Positions 8,342 through 16,924 of a stretch of 64,000 bases of DNA are shown here, piece by piece. The stretch is from CAHJXG01 sp965277495 (GTDB lineage Bacteria > Pseudomonadota > Alphaproteobacteria > Acetobacterales > Acetobacteraceae): positions 558,001 through 622,000 of the forward strand of contig OZ255824.1 in the NCBI GenBank assembly GCA_965277495.1. The letters are read 5' to 3'. The notes beneath the pieces were generated by a model. That model had not been told where the DNA came from, made no database searches, and saw only the letters and a list, made by a program, of their open reading frames with translations. The translations under genes and the position numbers were made by a program. The stretch's first letter is position 1. Each line of letters starts with the position of its first letter.

Positions 8342-9901
8342 ATGATGTACTTCAGCCGCTTAAAGATTGCGGCGATCCTCGGCGTCTGCCTGCTGGGCGT
8401 GCTGCTGTGCTTGCCGAACGCGCTGCCGGCGCCGGCGAAATGGCTGCCCTGGCCGCAGGTCCACCTCGGCCTCGACCTGCGCGGCGGAAGCTACTTGCTG
8501 CTGGAGGTCGACATGGCGGCGGTGGCGCATGAGCGGCTGGACAGCATGGCCGATGGCGCCCGAAGCGCGCTGCGCGGCAAGGTGACGGGCTTCCAGCCGC
8601 CGCAAGTCCAGCCGGAGCAAAACCGCGTGCTGGTCCGCATCGCCCCGGGTCCGCAGCAGGACGAGGCGGTGCGCCTGCTGCGGGAGGCCGCGGCATCCAC
8701 CGGCCCGGCCGAATACGATGTGGCGGCGCAGGGCAACGAGGTCACGCTGTCCTTGTCTGCCGCCGCATTGCGCGACCGCGCCAACTCCGCCGTGCTGCAG
8801 TCGATCGAGATCATACGCCGCCGCATCGATGAGACCGGCGTGCTGGACCCCGTCATTACCCGGCAGGGCGAGTCCCGCATCGTCGTGCAGTTGCCGGGTG
8901 TCGAGGACCCGAACCGGATCAAGGAGCTGTTGGGCCGGACGGCGCGGATGACCTTCCGGCTGTTGGATGAGACGGCGAACCTTGGCGCGGCGCCGCCGCC
9001 GGGGGTGGACTTCCTGCCGGCCGAGGGGCAGCCCAACACGAAGGAGCCAGTGCGCCGCCGGGTCGAGGTGGACGGCGCGAGCCTGACCGACGCGCGGCCC
9101 GGCCAAGACAGCCAGAATGGCCGCTGGGTAGTGAACTTCACCTTCGACAGCGTCGGCGCCCGGCGGTTTGCCGACGTGACCAACGCCAACGTCGGCCGCC
9201 GCTTTGCCATCGTGCTGGACGACAAGGTGATCAGCGCACCGGTGATCCAGACGCCGATCACCGGCGGGCGCGGCCAGATCAGCGGCAACTTCAATGCACG
9301 CAGCGCCCAGGACCTGGCGGTGCTGCTGCGCGCCGGCGCCCTGCCCGCGCCATTGACGGTCGTGGAAGAGCGCAGCGTCGGGCCGGAGCTTGGCGCAGAC
9401 AGCATACGCAACGGCGCCATCGCGCTTGCGGTCGGTTTTCTGCTGGTGATCGCCTACATGGCGGTGTTCTACGGGCTGTTCGGCTGGTTCGCCAACATTG
9501 CGCTGTTGGTCAACCTGTTCCTGCAGATCGGGCTGCTGTCGCTGATCGGCGCGACGCTGACCTTGCCGGGCATGGCGGGCATCCTGTTGACGCTGGGCGT
9601 TGCAGTGGATGCCAACATCCTGATCAACGAGCGCGTCCGCGAAGAGGTCCACAACGGCCGCACGCCGCTCAATGCGTTGGAAACCGGGTTCCGCCGCGCC
9701 TACAGCACCATCATCGACAGCAATGCGACCGCATTCCTCGCGCACGTCATGCTGTTCGTGTTCGGCTCCGGACCGGTGCGCGGTTTCGCTGTGACCATCA
9801 CGGTCGGCATCGTCACCACGCTGTTCACCGCGACGCTGTTCGCGCGGATGCTGATGGTGCGATGGTATGTCGCGACCAAGCCCGCGATGTTGCCGGTATA
9901 G
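8342..9901 (+). CDS. secD: Protein translocase subunit SecD
   Basis: Inner-membrane component of the Sec holotranslocon, 519 residues, driving late stages of protein export with the proton motive force. One N-terminal membrane helix (about residues 8-28) leads into the periplasmic P1 domain starting HLGLDLRGGSYLLLEVD. Five further helices occupy the last 170 residues, including GVAVDANILINER, the conserved helix-4 motif. The secF start follows five bases after the stop. yajC, which often precedes secD, is not found here; the upstream gene is a divergent oxidoreductase. Confidence 0.95.
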   Translation: MMYFSRLKIAAILGVCLLGVLLCLPNALPAPAKWLPWPQVHLGLDLRGGSYLLLEVDMAAVAHERLDSMADGARSALRGKVTGFQPPQVQPEQNRVLVRIAPGPQQDEAVRLLREAAASTGPAEYDVAAQGNEVTLSLSAAALRDRANSAVLQSIEIIRRRIDETGVLDPVITRQGESRIVVQLPGVEDPNRIKELLGRTARMTFRLLDETANLGAAPPPGVDFLPAEGQPNTKEPVRRRVEVDGASLTDARPGQDSQNGRWVVNFTFDSVGARRFADVTNANVGRRFAIVLDDKVISAPVIQTPITGGRGQISGNFNARSAQDLAVLLRAGALPAPLTVVEERSVGPELGADSIRNGAIALAVGFLLVIAYMAVFYGLFGWFANIALLVNLFLQIGLLSLIGATLTLPGMAGILLTLGVAVDANILINERVREEVHNGRTPLNALETGFRRAYSTIIDSNATAFLAHVMLFVFGSGPVRGFAVTITVGIVTTLFTATLFARMLMVRWYVATKPAMLPV

Positions 9902-9906
9902 CGCCG

Positions 9907-10860
9907 ATGTTCATGCGCCCCTTGTTCCGGCTGGTGCCGGACAACACCAAGATCCAGTTCATGCGCGGGCGCTACATCGGCCTGGCCACCTCGGCGGTGC
10001 TGTCGCTGCTTTCGCTGGGTTTGTTCTTTTATCCTGGCCTGCATCTGGGCATCGACTTCCGTGGCGGCGTGGTGATGGAGGTCCGCACCCCTGGGCCGGC
10101 CGACTTCGGCAAGATACGCACGGCGCTGAGCGAGGCGCAGATTCCGCAAGCCGGCTTGCAGCGTTTCGGCGGGGACGATCAGGTGATCATCCGCATGGAC
10201 CCGCAGGGCGACGAGAAATCGACGCAGGCGACCGTCACCCGCGTGCGCCAGGCCCTGGACGCCGCGCAGCCCGGCAGCCGCATCGTGCGGACCGACGCCG
10301 TGGGCGCCGCGGTTTCGGCCGAACTGTTCCGCAACGGCATGCTGGCGCTGGGCATCAGCTTGCTGATGATCTTGGTCTATATCTGGTTCCGCTTCGAGTG
10401 GCAGTTCGCCGTTGGCGCCGTGGCGACCTTGATCCTGGACGTGACCAAGGCGATCGGGTTCTTGTGCGTGACGCGGATCGAGTTCGATTTGGTGATGGTG
10501 GCGGCAATCCTGACGGTGATCGGCTATTCCACCAACGACAAGGTAGTGGTGTACGATCGCATGCGCGAGAACCTGCGCAAGTACAAGAGCATGCCATTGC
10601 GCCAGTTGATCGACTTATCGATCAACGAAACCTTGAACCGGACGCTTGGGACCTCGATGACGGTGTTCCTGGCGAGCCTGCCCTTGGCGTTGTTCGGCGG
10701 CGCGTCGCTCTCGGGGTTCGCGCTGATGATGCTGTTCGGCATCGTGGTCGGCACCTCGTCCTCAATCTTCATTGCAGCGCCGATCCTGCTGTTGCTTGGC
10801 GAGAACCGGCTGCGGCGGGATGCGCAAACAGCGCCAGTCGTGGGAGGGCGAAAGGCGTAG
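9907..10860 (+). CDS. secF: Protein translocase subunit SecF
   Basis: Partner of SecD, 317 residues. It has an N-terminal helix, the periplasmic motif LGIDFRGGVVMEV, and five C-terminal membrane helices with the conserved STNDKVVVYDRMREN segment. The ATG at 9907 is chosen over the in-frame ATG at 9913 and over longer forms that run into secD. Just after the stop, GCCCGGCA (10860-10867) and TGCCGGGC (10890-10897) form an inverted repeat, without a T-run. Confidence 0.95.
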   Translation: MFMRPLFRLVPDNTKIQFMRGRYIGLATSAVLSLLSLGLFFYPGLHLGIDFRGGVVMEVRTPGPADFGKIRTALSEAQIPQAGLQRFGGDDQVIIRMDPQGDEKSTQATVTRVRQALDAAQPGSRIVRTDAVGAAVSAELFRNGMLALGISLLMILVYIWFRFEWQFAVGAVATLILDVTKAIGFLCVTRIEFDLVMVAAILTVIGYSTNDKVVVYDRMRENLRKYKSMPLRQLIDLSINETLNRTLGTSMTVFLASLPLALFGGASLSGFALMMLFGIVVGTSSSIFIAAPILLLLGENRLRRDAQTAPVVGGRKA

Positions 10861-10952
10861 CCCGGCATCAAGCCCTGTGACGAAGGCATTGCCGGGCCAG
10901 ATAACCCGCCCGGGCTGGCATGACGAAAATGGGTGGACGTGGACAGGGTAGA

Positions 10953-11141
10953 TTAGGTTCCCGCGGCAAGATGCAGTGCGATGGTGGAGAAAATTGGCGT
11001 GATAGCATTGCCAAATGTCCCAATCGCTATGATCAATATCACAGCAATCAGAGACAACATGATGCCATTCTCCATTGTGGTGACACGGCGGCGGTTAGCG
11101 TGAATATCTTTGAAATAATGCACGACCTCTTGCATAGCCAC
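10953..11141 (-). CDS. Flp family type IVb pilin (orphan)
   Basis: Small protein of about 62 residues. After a short basic leader comes MENGIMLSLIAVILIIAIGTFGNAITPIFSTI, the layout of Flp/Fap pilins: a Glu near the processing site followed by one hydrophobic helix. Flp pilins are cut by TadV-type prepilin peptidases and assembled by Tad machinery. The start is GTG at 11141 or ATG at 11135. No tad, cpa or rcp genes are in the window, so it would depend on loci elsewhere. The gene is AT-richer than its surroundings. Confidence 0.65.
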   Translation of the reverse strand: MAMQEVVHYFKDIHANRRRVTTMENGIMLSLIAVILIIAIGTFGNAITPIFSTIALHLAAGT

Positions 11142-11158
11142 ACTTTCATCTATTAAGA

Positions 11159-11187
11159 ATCGAAGGCTAAACGGTAACTTGCATCAA
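11159..11187 (-). promoter_or_regulatory. Candidate promoter of the Flp pilin gene
   Basis: On the minus strand TTGATG (11187-11182) and TTCGAT (11164-11159) are separated by exactly 17 bases. The spacer contains TTACCGTTTAG (11177-11167), an 11-mer that recurs at the same offset within the candidate promoter at 41782-41810. The -10 match is weak, so the shared spacer element is the stronger signal. Confidence 0.35.
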
Positions 11188-11191
11188 ATAT

Positions 11192-11434
11192 TTAGAGTCC
11201 GAGCGATAGCACTTGTCCGTAGCTACACGCGAAACCCGCAGACCAGATTGCATCATCATAGTCGTTCTGATCGCTTAATAAAAGCACTTTCTGATCAAAT
11301 TTGAAACTAAACCGCCGCAGGCGTTTGCGTGCAGTGAACGACCGCCGTAGCAAGCCCTCGTCGAGGCCGCGACGCTCGCTGTTCAAGTAGGCCATGGCGC
11401 ACCGACGCCCCCCCATGACGGCGCTGGTTTGCAA
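11192..11434 (-). other. Doubtful small ORF in the AT-rich stretch 11142-11454
   Basis: An 80-codon frame from a TTG (67 codons from the ATG at 11395) encodes a charged peptide with Arg/Lys clusters and LLLSDQNDYDDAIW. No Shine-Dalgarno is clear and no family is recognised. The stretch between the pilin promoter and the alcohol dehydrogenase gene otherwise holds no evident gene. It may be a real small gene, a decayed one, or chance. Confidence 0.25.
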
Positions 11435-11454
11435 CCCGGCCGAGCCTTGCTAGA

Positions 11455-12639
11455 TCACCGGTTTCCTGACCAAACCACCTGATACAACGCCACGATCTCC
11501 GCCTTGCTCGGCACGCGGGGGTTGTTGCCGGGGCTGCCGGACGCCAGCGCCTGGTCCGCCATCACCTCCAGCCGCGCATCCCATGCCGCCTTGTCGATGC
11601 CGAAGCCGCCGGGCGTCGGCACGTCGAGCTCGTGGTTCAACTGCGCCAGGCCATCCGCCAGCTTTTCCGCCGCAACCGCATCGGCGTCGGCCCGGTCGGC
11701 AAATCCGATATGCCGGGCGGCCTCGGCATAACGCCCTTGCGCCGCCTCCAACCCAAATCGCGTGATCGCCGGCAGCAGCATGGCATTCGACAAGCCATGC
11801 GGCACATGGAATGCGGCCCCGATCGGTCGCGACATGCCGTGCACCAGCGCCACCGAGCTGTTGGTGAACGCGATCCCGGCCTGCATCGCCCCTAGCATCA
11901 TCGCCTCCCGCGCGCGGGCGTTGTCCGGCTCGGCATAAGCGGTGCGCAGGTTGCCCCCAATCAGTGTCATCGCCGCTAGCGCCTGCGTGTCCGAATACGG
12001 GTTGGCCCGGCGAGACACATACGCCTCCAGCGCATGGGTCAGGCTGTCCACGCCGGTATCCGCGGTGATGCGCTTCGGCACCGTGAAGGTCAGCTCGTAG
12101 TCCACCACCGCCGCCAGCGGCAGCGCGCCCATGCCGGCGATCAGCATCTTCTCGCCGCGCTCGGTGTCGGTGATGACGGTGAACCGCGTCGCCTCGCTGC
12201 CGGTGCCGGCCGTGGTCGGGATGGCAATCACCGGCAGCCCCGCCGCGTCTGCCTGCACCGGCACCTTGAAATCGCGCATATGCGACCCGGCGCCGCAGGC
12301 CCGGCCATGCGCCAGGATCGACATCGCCTTCGCCGTGTCGATCGGCGATCCGCCGCCAAATCCGATCAGGCAGTCATACAATCCGGCCTGCAGCAGCGCG
12401 GTACCGGCGTCGATGACGGTGTCGGTCGGCTCCGGCACGGTGTCGCTGAACACGGCAGCGGCGATCCCGGCGGCCTCGAGCGGGTCGAGGCAACGGCGCA
12501 CCAGGCCGGACCGCACCATATAAGGGTCGGTGACCACCAACGGACGCGACAGGCCGAATTTGGCCAGCACGCCCGCGACCTCCGCCACGCTGCCGCCGCC
12601 GACCAACATGAGCCGGGGCGAGACGATGGTGGCGCTCAT
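11455..12639 (-). CDS. Iron-containing alcohol dehydrogenase
   Basis: Group III (Fe-dependent) alcohol dehydrogenase of 394 residues. It shows GGGSPIDTAKAMSILA (NAD-binding), AIPTTAGTGSEATRF, DSLTHALEAYVS, and the metal-ligand His regions VALVHGMSRPIGAAFHVPHG. The substrate cannot be told from the sequence; lactaldehyde, propanediol and related short alcohols are common for the family. It is the last gene of a minus-strand operon whose first gene is a class II aldolase, which hints at sugar or deoxysugar catabolism. Its start overlaps the stop of the upstream ATPase gene by four bases. Confidence 0.88.
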   Translation of the reverse strand: MSATIVSPRLMLVGGGSVAEVAGVLAKFGLSRPLVVTDPYMVRSGLVRRCLDPLEAAGIAAAVFSDTVPEPTDTVIDAGTALLQAGLYDCLIGFGGGSPIDTAKAMSILAHGRACGAGSHMRDFKVPVQADAAGLPVIAIPTTAGTGSEATRFTVITDTERGEKMLIAGMGALPLAAVVDYELTFTVPKRITADTGVDSLTHALEAYVSRRANPYSDTQALAAMTLIGGNLRTAYAEPDNARAREAMMLGAMQAGIAFTNSSVALVHGMSRPIGAAFHVPHGLSNAMLLPAITRFGLEAAQGRYAEAARHIGFADRADADAVAAEKLADGLAQLNHELDVPTPGGFGIDKAAWDARLEVMADQALASGSPGNNPRVPSKAEIVALYQVVWSGNR

Positions 12640-13718
12640 AGTGCAGCCGGCTGGGCTGCGGCGCGCCGGCCGGCATACAGCGCGAGGCGGCGCACGGCGG
12701 CCGGGGCTGCAACGGGCGCCGTGTCCGCTGCGGCCGCCACGGGCAGCTCCTCCGCGCGGTGGCAGGCAGACGAATGGCCGGTTCCAACGGTGTGCAAGGC
12801 AGGGTCCTCGGTGCGGCAGCGGTCGATGACAAAGGCGCAGCGGGTGTGGAAGCGGCAGCCCGGCGGAATGTCGGCCGGGCTCGGGACATCGCCGCCGGCC
12901 ACCTGCCGGGCCAGCTTGCGATGCGGGTCGGGCCGCGGGATCGCCGACAGCAGGACGCGGGTATAGGGGTGCCGCGGGTTGGCGAACATCGCGTCCTTCG
13001 GCCCGATCTCGACGATGCGGCCCAGGTACATCACCGCGACCCGGTCCGCGACGTGCTTCACCACCGCGAGATCGTGTGCAATGAACAAATAGGACAGCCC
13101 CAGCCGCGCCTGCAGGTCCTTCAAAAGGTTCACCACCTGCGCCTGGATCGAGACGTCGAGGGCGCTGACCGGCTCGTCGCACACCACCAGCGCCGGCTCG
13201 ACCGCGAGCGCCCGGGCGATACCGATCCGCTGCCGCTGCCCGCCGGAAAATTCGTGCGGGTAACGCCCGGCGTGATACGGCGCCAGGCCCACCAAGCCGA
13301 GCAGTTCGGCAACCCGGGCCTGCCGCGCCGCCCGGCCGCCGATGCCGTGCACGATCAGCGGCTCCTCCAGTATTTCCGCCACCGTCATGCGCGGGTTGAG
13401 CGACGCAAACGGGTCCTGGAACACGATCTGCATACGGCGCCGCAGTTTCCGCAGCGGATCGCCGCGCAGGCTGGTGATGTCCATGCCCTCGAACCACACC
13501 GACCCGGCGGTCGGCTCGATCAGCCGCAGCGCCAGCCGCGCCGTGGTGCTCTTGCCGCAGCCGCTCTCCCCGACCAGCGCCAGCGTCTCGCCGCGGAACA
13601 GCTTGAACGACAGGCCGTCGACCGCGCGGACGTTGCCCACCGTGCGCGTGACCAGCAGGCCGCGGCGCATGGGGTAGTGCTTGGCCAGGCCTGCCACCTC
13701 CATCAACGGCGCGGTCAT
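12636..13718 (-). CDS. Dipeptide/oligopeptide ABC transporter ATPase, DppF-type
   Basis: Cytoplasmic ATPase of 360 residues for a peptide or nickel-type importer. Walker A GESGCGKSTTAR at about 54, signature SGGQRQRIGIARAL, Walker B LVVCDEP, and the C-terminal oligopeptide/dipeptide extension with Cys residues (CRFHTRCAFVIDRC) are all present. Such proteins act as heterodimers with a DppD partner, which is encoded directly upstream (four-base overlap). No substrate-binding protein or permease gene is adjacent; see the separate finding. Confidence 0.9.
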   Translation of the reverse strand: MTAPLMEVAGLAKHYPMRRGLLVTRTVGNVRAVDGLSFKLFRGETLALVGESGCGKSTTARLALRLIEPTAGSVWFEGMDITSLRGDPLRKLRRRMQIVFQDPFASLNPRMTVAEILEEPLIVHGIGGRAARQARVAELLGLVGLAPYHAGRYPHEFSGGQRQRIGIARALAVEPALVVCDEPVSALDVSIQAQVVNLLKDLQARLGLSYLFIAHDLAVVKHVADRVAVMYLGRIVEIGPKDAMFANPRHPYTRVLLSAIPRPDPHRKLARQVAGGDVPSPADIPPGCRFHTRCAFVIDRCRTEDPALHTVGTGHSSACHRAEELPVAAAADTAPVAAPAAVRRLALYAGRRAAAQPAAL

Positions 13719-14698
13719 GCGGCCAGCTCCTCGACCGGCGCACGGATGCACGCCGCCGAATGGTGGGCGCCCAGGCCGCGCAACGCCGGGTCGACCCGGG
13801 TGCATTCGGGGGCGGCGAACACGCAGCGGGGGTGGAACCGGCAGCCCTCGGGCAAAGCGAAGGGCGCGGGGACGGCGCCCTCGATCGCCAGCAGGCGCGT
13901 CCGGGTCTCCTCGATCCTCGGAATGCTGCCCAGCAGGCCCAGCGTATAGGGATGCTGCGGGTCGTCGAAGATCGCGGCGCCGCTGGCGCGCTCCACGACC
14001 CGTCCGGCATACATCACCGCGACCTCGTCCGCCATCTCGGCCACCACGCCGAGGTCGTGGGTGATCAGGATGATCGCCATGCCGGACTGCGCCTGCAGGT
14101 CGCGCAGCAAATCCAGGATCTGCGCCTGCACCGTCACATCCAGCGCCGTCGTCGGTTCGTCGGCGATCAGCAGGTCCGGGTCGCAGGACAGCGCCATGGC
14201 GATCATGACCCGCTGCCGCATCCCGCCGCTCATCTGGTGCGGATACTCGTCGAACCGCCGGGCCGCGGCGGGGATGCGCACGCGGTCCAGCGCGGCGATG
14301 GCCCGGGTGCGCAGGTCCGCGTTGGAGGCGCGGCGGTCGTGGGCACGCATGGCCTCGGTGATCTGGTCGCCGACGGTGAACACCGGGTTAAGGCTGGTCA
14401 TCGGCTCTTGGAAAATCATGCCGATGCGGTTGCCGCGAATGGCGCGCATGCCGCGGTTGGGCAGGGCCAGCAGGTCCTGGCCGTCGAACACCACGCGCCC
14501 GGCGGCGATGCGCCCCGGCGGCGGCACCAGCCGCATCACCGACAGCGACAGCATGCTCTTGCCGCAGCCGCTCTCGCCGACGATGCCCAGGGTCTGGCCG
14601 CGCACCACCGAAAGGCTCACGCCGTCCACTGCCGGCACATCTCCGCCGGCGCCGCGGAAGACGGTCCGGAGGCCCTCGATGACTAAAAGATCAGCCAC
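13715..14698 (-). CDS. Dipeptide/oligopeptide ABC transporter ATPase, DppD-type
   Basis: Partner ATPase, 327 residues, starting with GTG at 14698 immediately after the stop of the aldolase gene. Walker A GESGCGKSMLSLSV near residue 38, the Q-loop segment IGMIFQEPMTSLNP, signature SGGMRQRVMIAMAL, Walker B LLIADEPTTALDVT, and the C-terminal GCRFHPRCVFAAPEC motif of the family are visible. Translation is likely coupled to its neighbours on both sides. The import complex would need two permeases that are missing here. Confidence 0.9.
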   Translation of the reverse strand: MADLLVIEGLRTVFRGAGGDVPAVDGVSLSVVRGQTLGIVGESGCGKSMLSLSVMRLVPPPGRIAAGRVVFDGQDLLALPNRGMRAIRGNRIGMIFQEPMTSLNPVFTVGDQITEAMRAHDRRASNADLRTRAIAALDRVRIPAAARRFDEYPHQMSGGMRQRVMIAMALSCDPDLLIADEPTTALDVTVQAQILDLLRDLQAQSGMAIILITHDLGVVAEMADEVAVMYAGRVVERASGAAIFDDPQHPYTLGLLGSIPRIEETRTRLLAIEGAVPAPFALPEGCRFHPRCVFAAPECTRVDPALRGLGAHHSAACIRAPVEELAA

Positions 14699-15472
14699 TC
14701 AGGAGCGGTAGTCGGGCCGGTCGTACTCCACTAGGCGCAGGCAGCTTTCCCACATCATTTCGTAGTGCTCCAGGCTGCCCTCGCGGTTGAACTGCTCCGC
14801 CGTGTGCAGGCGCACGGCTTCGGGCGGGGTTACCAACTCGGTCCCGCCAGCGAGCGCCGCGACCTGCGCCTGGCAGGCGCGCTCGAGATAGTAGATGTTG
14901 TTGAACGCCTCGGGGATGGTGCGCCCGGCGACCAGCAGCCCATGGTTCTGCAGGATCATCGCCCGGTGCTCGCCGAGGTCCGACACCAGCCGGTCCCGCT
15001 CGTCGAGGTCGAGCGCGATGCCCTCGTAGCCGTGGTAGGCGAGATGACCATAGAACTTCAGCGCGTGCTGGCTGAGCGGCAGCAGGCCGTGCTTCTGCGC
15101 CGCGACCGCCATGCCGGCGGCGGTGTGGGTGTGGATGACGCACACCAGGTCATGCCGGGCCATGTGGATGGCGGAGTGGATGCAGAACCCGGCCGCGTTC
15201 ACCCGGCGCGATTGGTTGCCGTCGCCGACGATGTTGCCGTCGTAGTCGATCTTCACCAAGTCGGACGCGCGCATCTCGTGGAACAGCACGCCATATTGGT
15301 TAATGAGGAAGTGGTTCTCCGGCCCTGGAAGCCGCGCGCTGATGTGGGTGTAGATGAGGTCGGTCATCCGGTGGTGCGCGACCAGGCGGTACAACGCCGC
15401 CAGGTCGCAGCGGACCTTCCATTCCTCGGCCGAGACGCCGGCGAGCGATGCTGGGGTGGTGGCGACGTTCAT
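14699..15472 (-). CDS. Class II aldolase/adducin family protein
   Basis: 257-residue zinc aldolase-fold protein. The HTHTAAG motif near residue 115 supplies two His ligands, and ILQNHGLLVAG near 172 supplies the third. Relatives include L-fuculose- and L-ribulose-phosphate enzymes and many uncharacterised adducin-like proteins; which reaction occurs here is open. As first gene of the aldolase - DppD - DppF - Fe-ADH operon it suggests uptake and breakdown of a small oxidised or deoxy-sugar compound, which is inference. Confidence 0.85.
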   Translation of the reverse strand: MNVATTPASLAGVSAEEWKVRCDLAALYRLVAHHRMTDLIYTHISARLPGPENHFLINQYGVLFHEMRASDLVKIDYDGNIVGDGNQSRRVNAAGFCIHSAIHMARHDLVCVIHTHTAAGMAVAAQKHGLLPLSQHALKFYGHLAYHGYEGIALDLDERDRLVSDLGEHRAMILQNHGLLVAGRTIPEAFNNIYYLERACQAQVAALAGGTELVTPPEAVRLHTAEQFNREGSLEHYEMMWESCLRLVEYDRPDYRS

Positions 15473-15523
15473 GGGCGGGTCTCCTGCTTGACGGGCGATA
15501 TTCGGCCCTTGGACCCAATACGG

Positions 15524-16366
15524 TCAAGCGTGCGCGGACAGGACTGCGGCCGGCGCCTGCGGCATCGCTTGCGACAGGCGCCCACCCTGGCGAACCGGCT
15601 CCACGCTCACCGCCAAGCCCGTCCGGTCGTCCGTCAACACGAACACCCCGCAAACCGTCGCCTCGCCGCTGGCGGGCTGCAGGCGTTCGCCGGGCATCTT
15701 GGACCAGAACTTCGCGGCCGAGCCCTCTTTCGCCATGCCGATCACGCTGTCGTAGTCGCCGCACATGCCGGCGTCGGACTGGAACGCCGTGCCACCGGGC
15801 AGCACCTGATAGTCCGCCGAAGGGCAATGCGTGTGCGTGCCGACCACGAGCGACACCGAGCCGTCAAACGAATGCGCGTAGGCCATCTTCTCGCTCGTGG
15901 CCTCCGCGTGGATATCCGCCACGATGGCCGACACGCTGGCACCGAGCTTGTAGCGCGCCAGCAATTCCGCCGTGCTGCGGAACGGGCAGTCGAGCGCGTC
16001 CATGAACAGCCTGCCCATGGCATTCAGCACCATAGCGCGCCGCCCATCCGCCAGCGCCACCACGAACGACCCGGCGCCCGGCGTGCCCGGCGGGAAGTTC
16101 AGCGGACGGATCACCCGCGGCTCCTGCGCGATGTAGGGGATCAGCTCGCGCCGGTCCCATGCGTGGTTGCCAAGCGTGATCACGTCGGCGCCGGCCGTGA
16201 AAATAGCCTGCGCCATGTCGGGCGCCAGGCCGAAGCCGTGGCTGGCGTTCTCGCCATTCACCACGACAAGGTCCGTGAGCAGCGCGGCACGCAGCCTAGG
16301 CAGGGCCGCGGCGACGGCGTCCCGGCCGGATCGCCCGACCACGTCGCCCAGGAACAGGATGCGCAT
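15524..16366 (-). CDS. YmdB-type metallophosphoesterase (TIGR00282 family)
   Basis: 280-residue calcineurin-like phosphoesterase. Metal motifs: GDVVGRSGRDAV at 7, NGENASHGFG near 38, TLGNHAWD near 65, and VVGTHTHCPSAD near 175. Bacillus YmdB hydrolyses 2',3'- and 3',5'-cyclic nucleotides and affects RNA turnover; the alphaproteobacterial role is not established. It lies two bases after the 5-formyl-THF cyclo-ligase gene and on the same strand, so it is probably part of the zapA - 6S - cyclo-ligase transcription unit. Confidence 0.88.
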   Translation of the reverse strand: MRILFLGDVVGRSGRDAVAAALPRLRAALLTDLVVVNGENASHGFGLAPDMAQAIFTAGADVITLGNHAWDRRELIPYIAQEPRVIRPLNFPPGTPGAGSFVVALADGRRAMVLNAMGRLFMDALDCPFRSTAELLARYKLGASVSAIVADIHAEATSEKMAYAHSFDGSVSLVVGTHTHCPSADYQVLPGGTAFQSDAGMCGDYDSVIGMAKEGSAAKFWSKMPGERLQPASGEATVCGVFVLTDDRTGLAVSVEPVRQGGRLSQAMPQAPAAVLSAHA

Positions 16367-16368
16367 GT

Positions 16369-16914
16369 TTAGCCCTTTGGAAAAATCAGTCCGCGTTCGG
16401 TCGCGACGGCATCGAGCCGCATGTCATGCGCCTCGGCGGCGACGCAATCCACACGCTGCGCCGCGAATGCGCAACCGATGGCAACCCGGCCCGGCAAGGC
16501 CGCGAGTGTCCGGTCGTAGAAGCCGCCGCCATAGCCCAGGCGGCGGCACTGGCCGTCGAACGCCAGCAACGGCGCCAGCAGCAGGCCGGGCACGAGCGGC
16601 TCGCCAATGGGGCGGACGGTGCCGAAGCGCTCCGGGATCATCGTGTCGCCGGGCCGCCAACGCGCGAAGGTGAGAGGGTTGCCGCGCCGGGGGGTGATCG
16701 GCAGCGCCACGGGGTGGCCGCGGCCAGCCAACGCCAGCAGCAGCGGCCGGATGTCGATTTCACCCGGCAAGGGCCAGAAACCGGCGACAACCATCGAAGG
16801 CCGAAAGCGCCAGGCCGCCAGGACGTGGCCGGCCAGCAGCCAGCCGAGCGCCGGGTCCTGCCCGGTCCGCGCCACCATTGCGGCCCCTCGTTGCTGGCAC
16901 TTGGTCATCTGCAT
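16369..16914 (-). CDS. 5-formyltetrahydrofolate cyclo-ligase
   Basis: ATP-dependent conversion of 5-formyl-THF to 5,10-methenyl-THF. The 181-residue protein shows VAGFWPLPGEIDIRPLL, LTFARWRPGD, PLLAFDGQCRRLGYGGGFYDRTL, the C-terminal nucleotide/folate motif of the family (YgfA/Fau/MTHFS). The gene follows a 6S RNA candidate and zapA, the conserved order in many Proteobacteria. The start at 16914 could instead be one of the in-frame ATGs a few codons later. Confidence 0.9.
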   Translation of the reverse strand: MQMTKCQQRGAAMVARTGQDPALGWLLAGHVLAAWRFRPSMVVAGFWPLPGEIDIRPLLLALAGRGHPVALPITPRRGNPLTFARWRPGDTMIPERFGTVRPIGEPLVPGLLLAPLLAFDGQCRRLGYGGGFYDRTLAALPGRVAIGCAFAAQRVDCVAAEAHDMRLDAVATERGLIFPKG

Positions 16915-16924
16915 GAAGAAATAC

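Noticed and set aside
10860..10897. Rho-independent terminator after secF
   Set aside because: An 8-bp inverted repeat exists, but the loop is over 20 bases and no T-run follows on either strand.
11455..14010. An 851-codon minus-strand frame that appears to fuse ABC ATPase-like sequence with the Fe-alcohol dehydrogenase
   Set aside because: The upstream part is an out-of-frame shadow of the two ATPase genes. The dehydrogenase has its own ATG at 12639 overlapping the ATPase stop, and both ATPases are complete in another frame.
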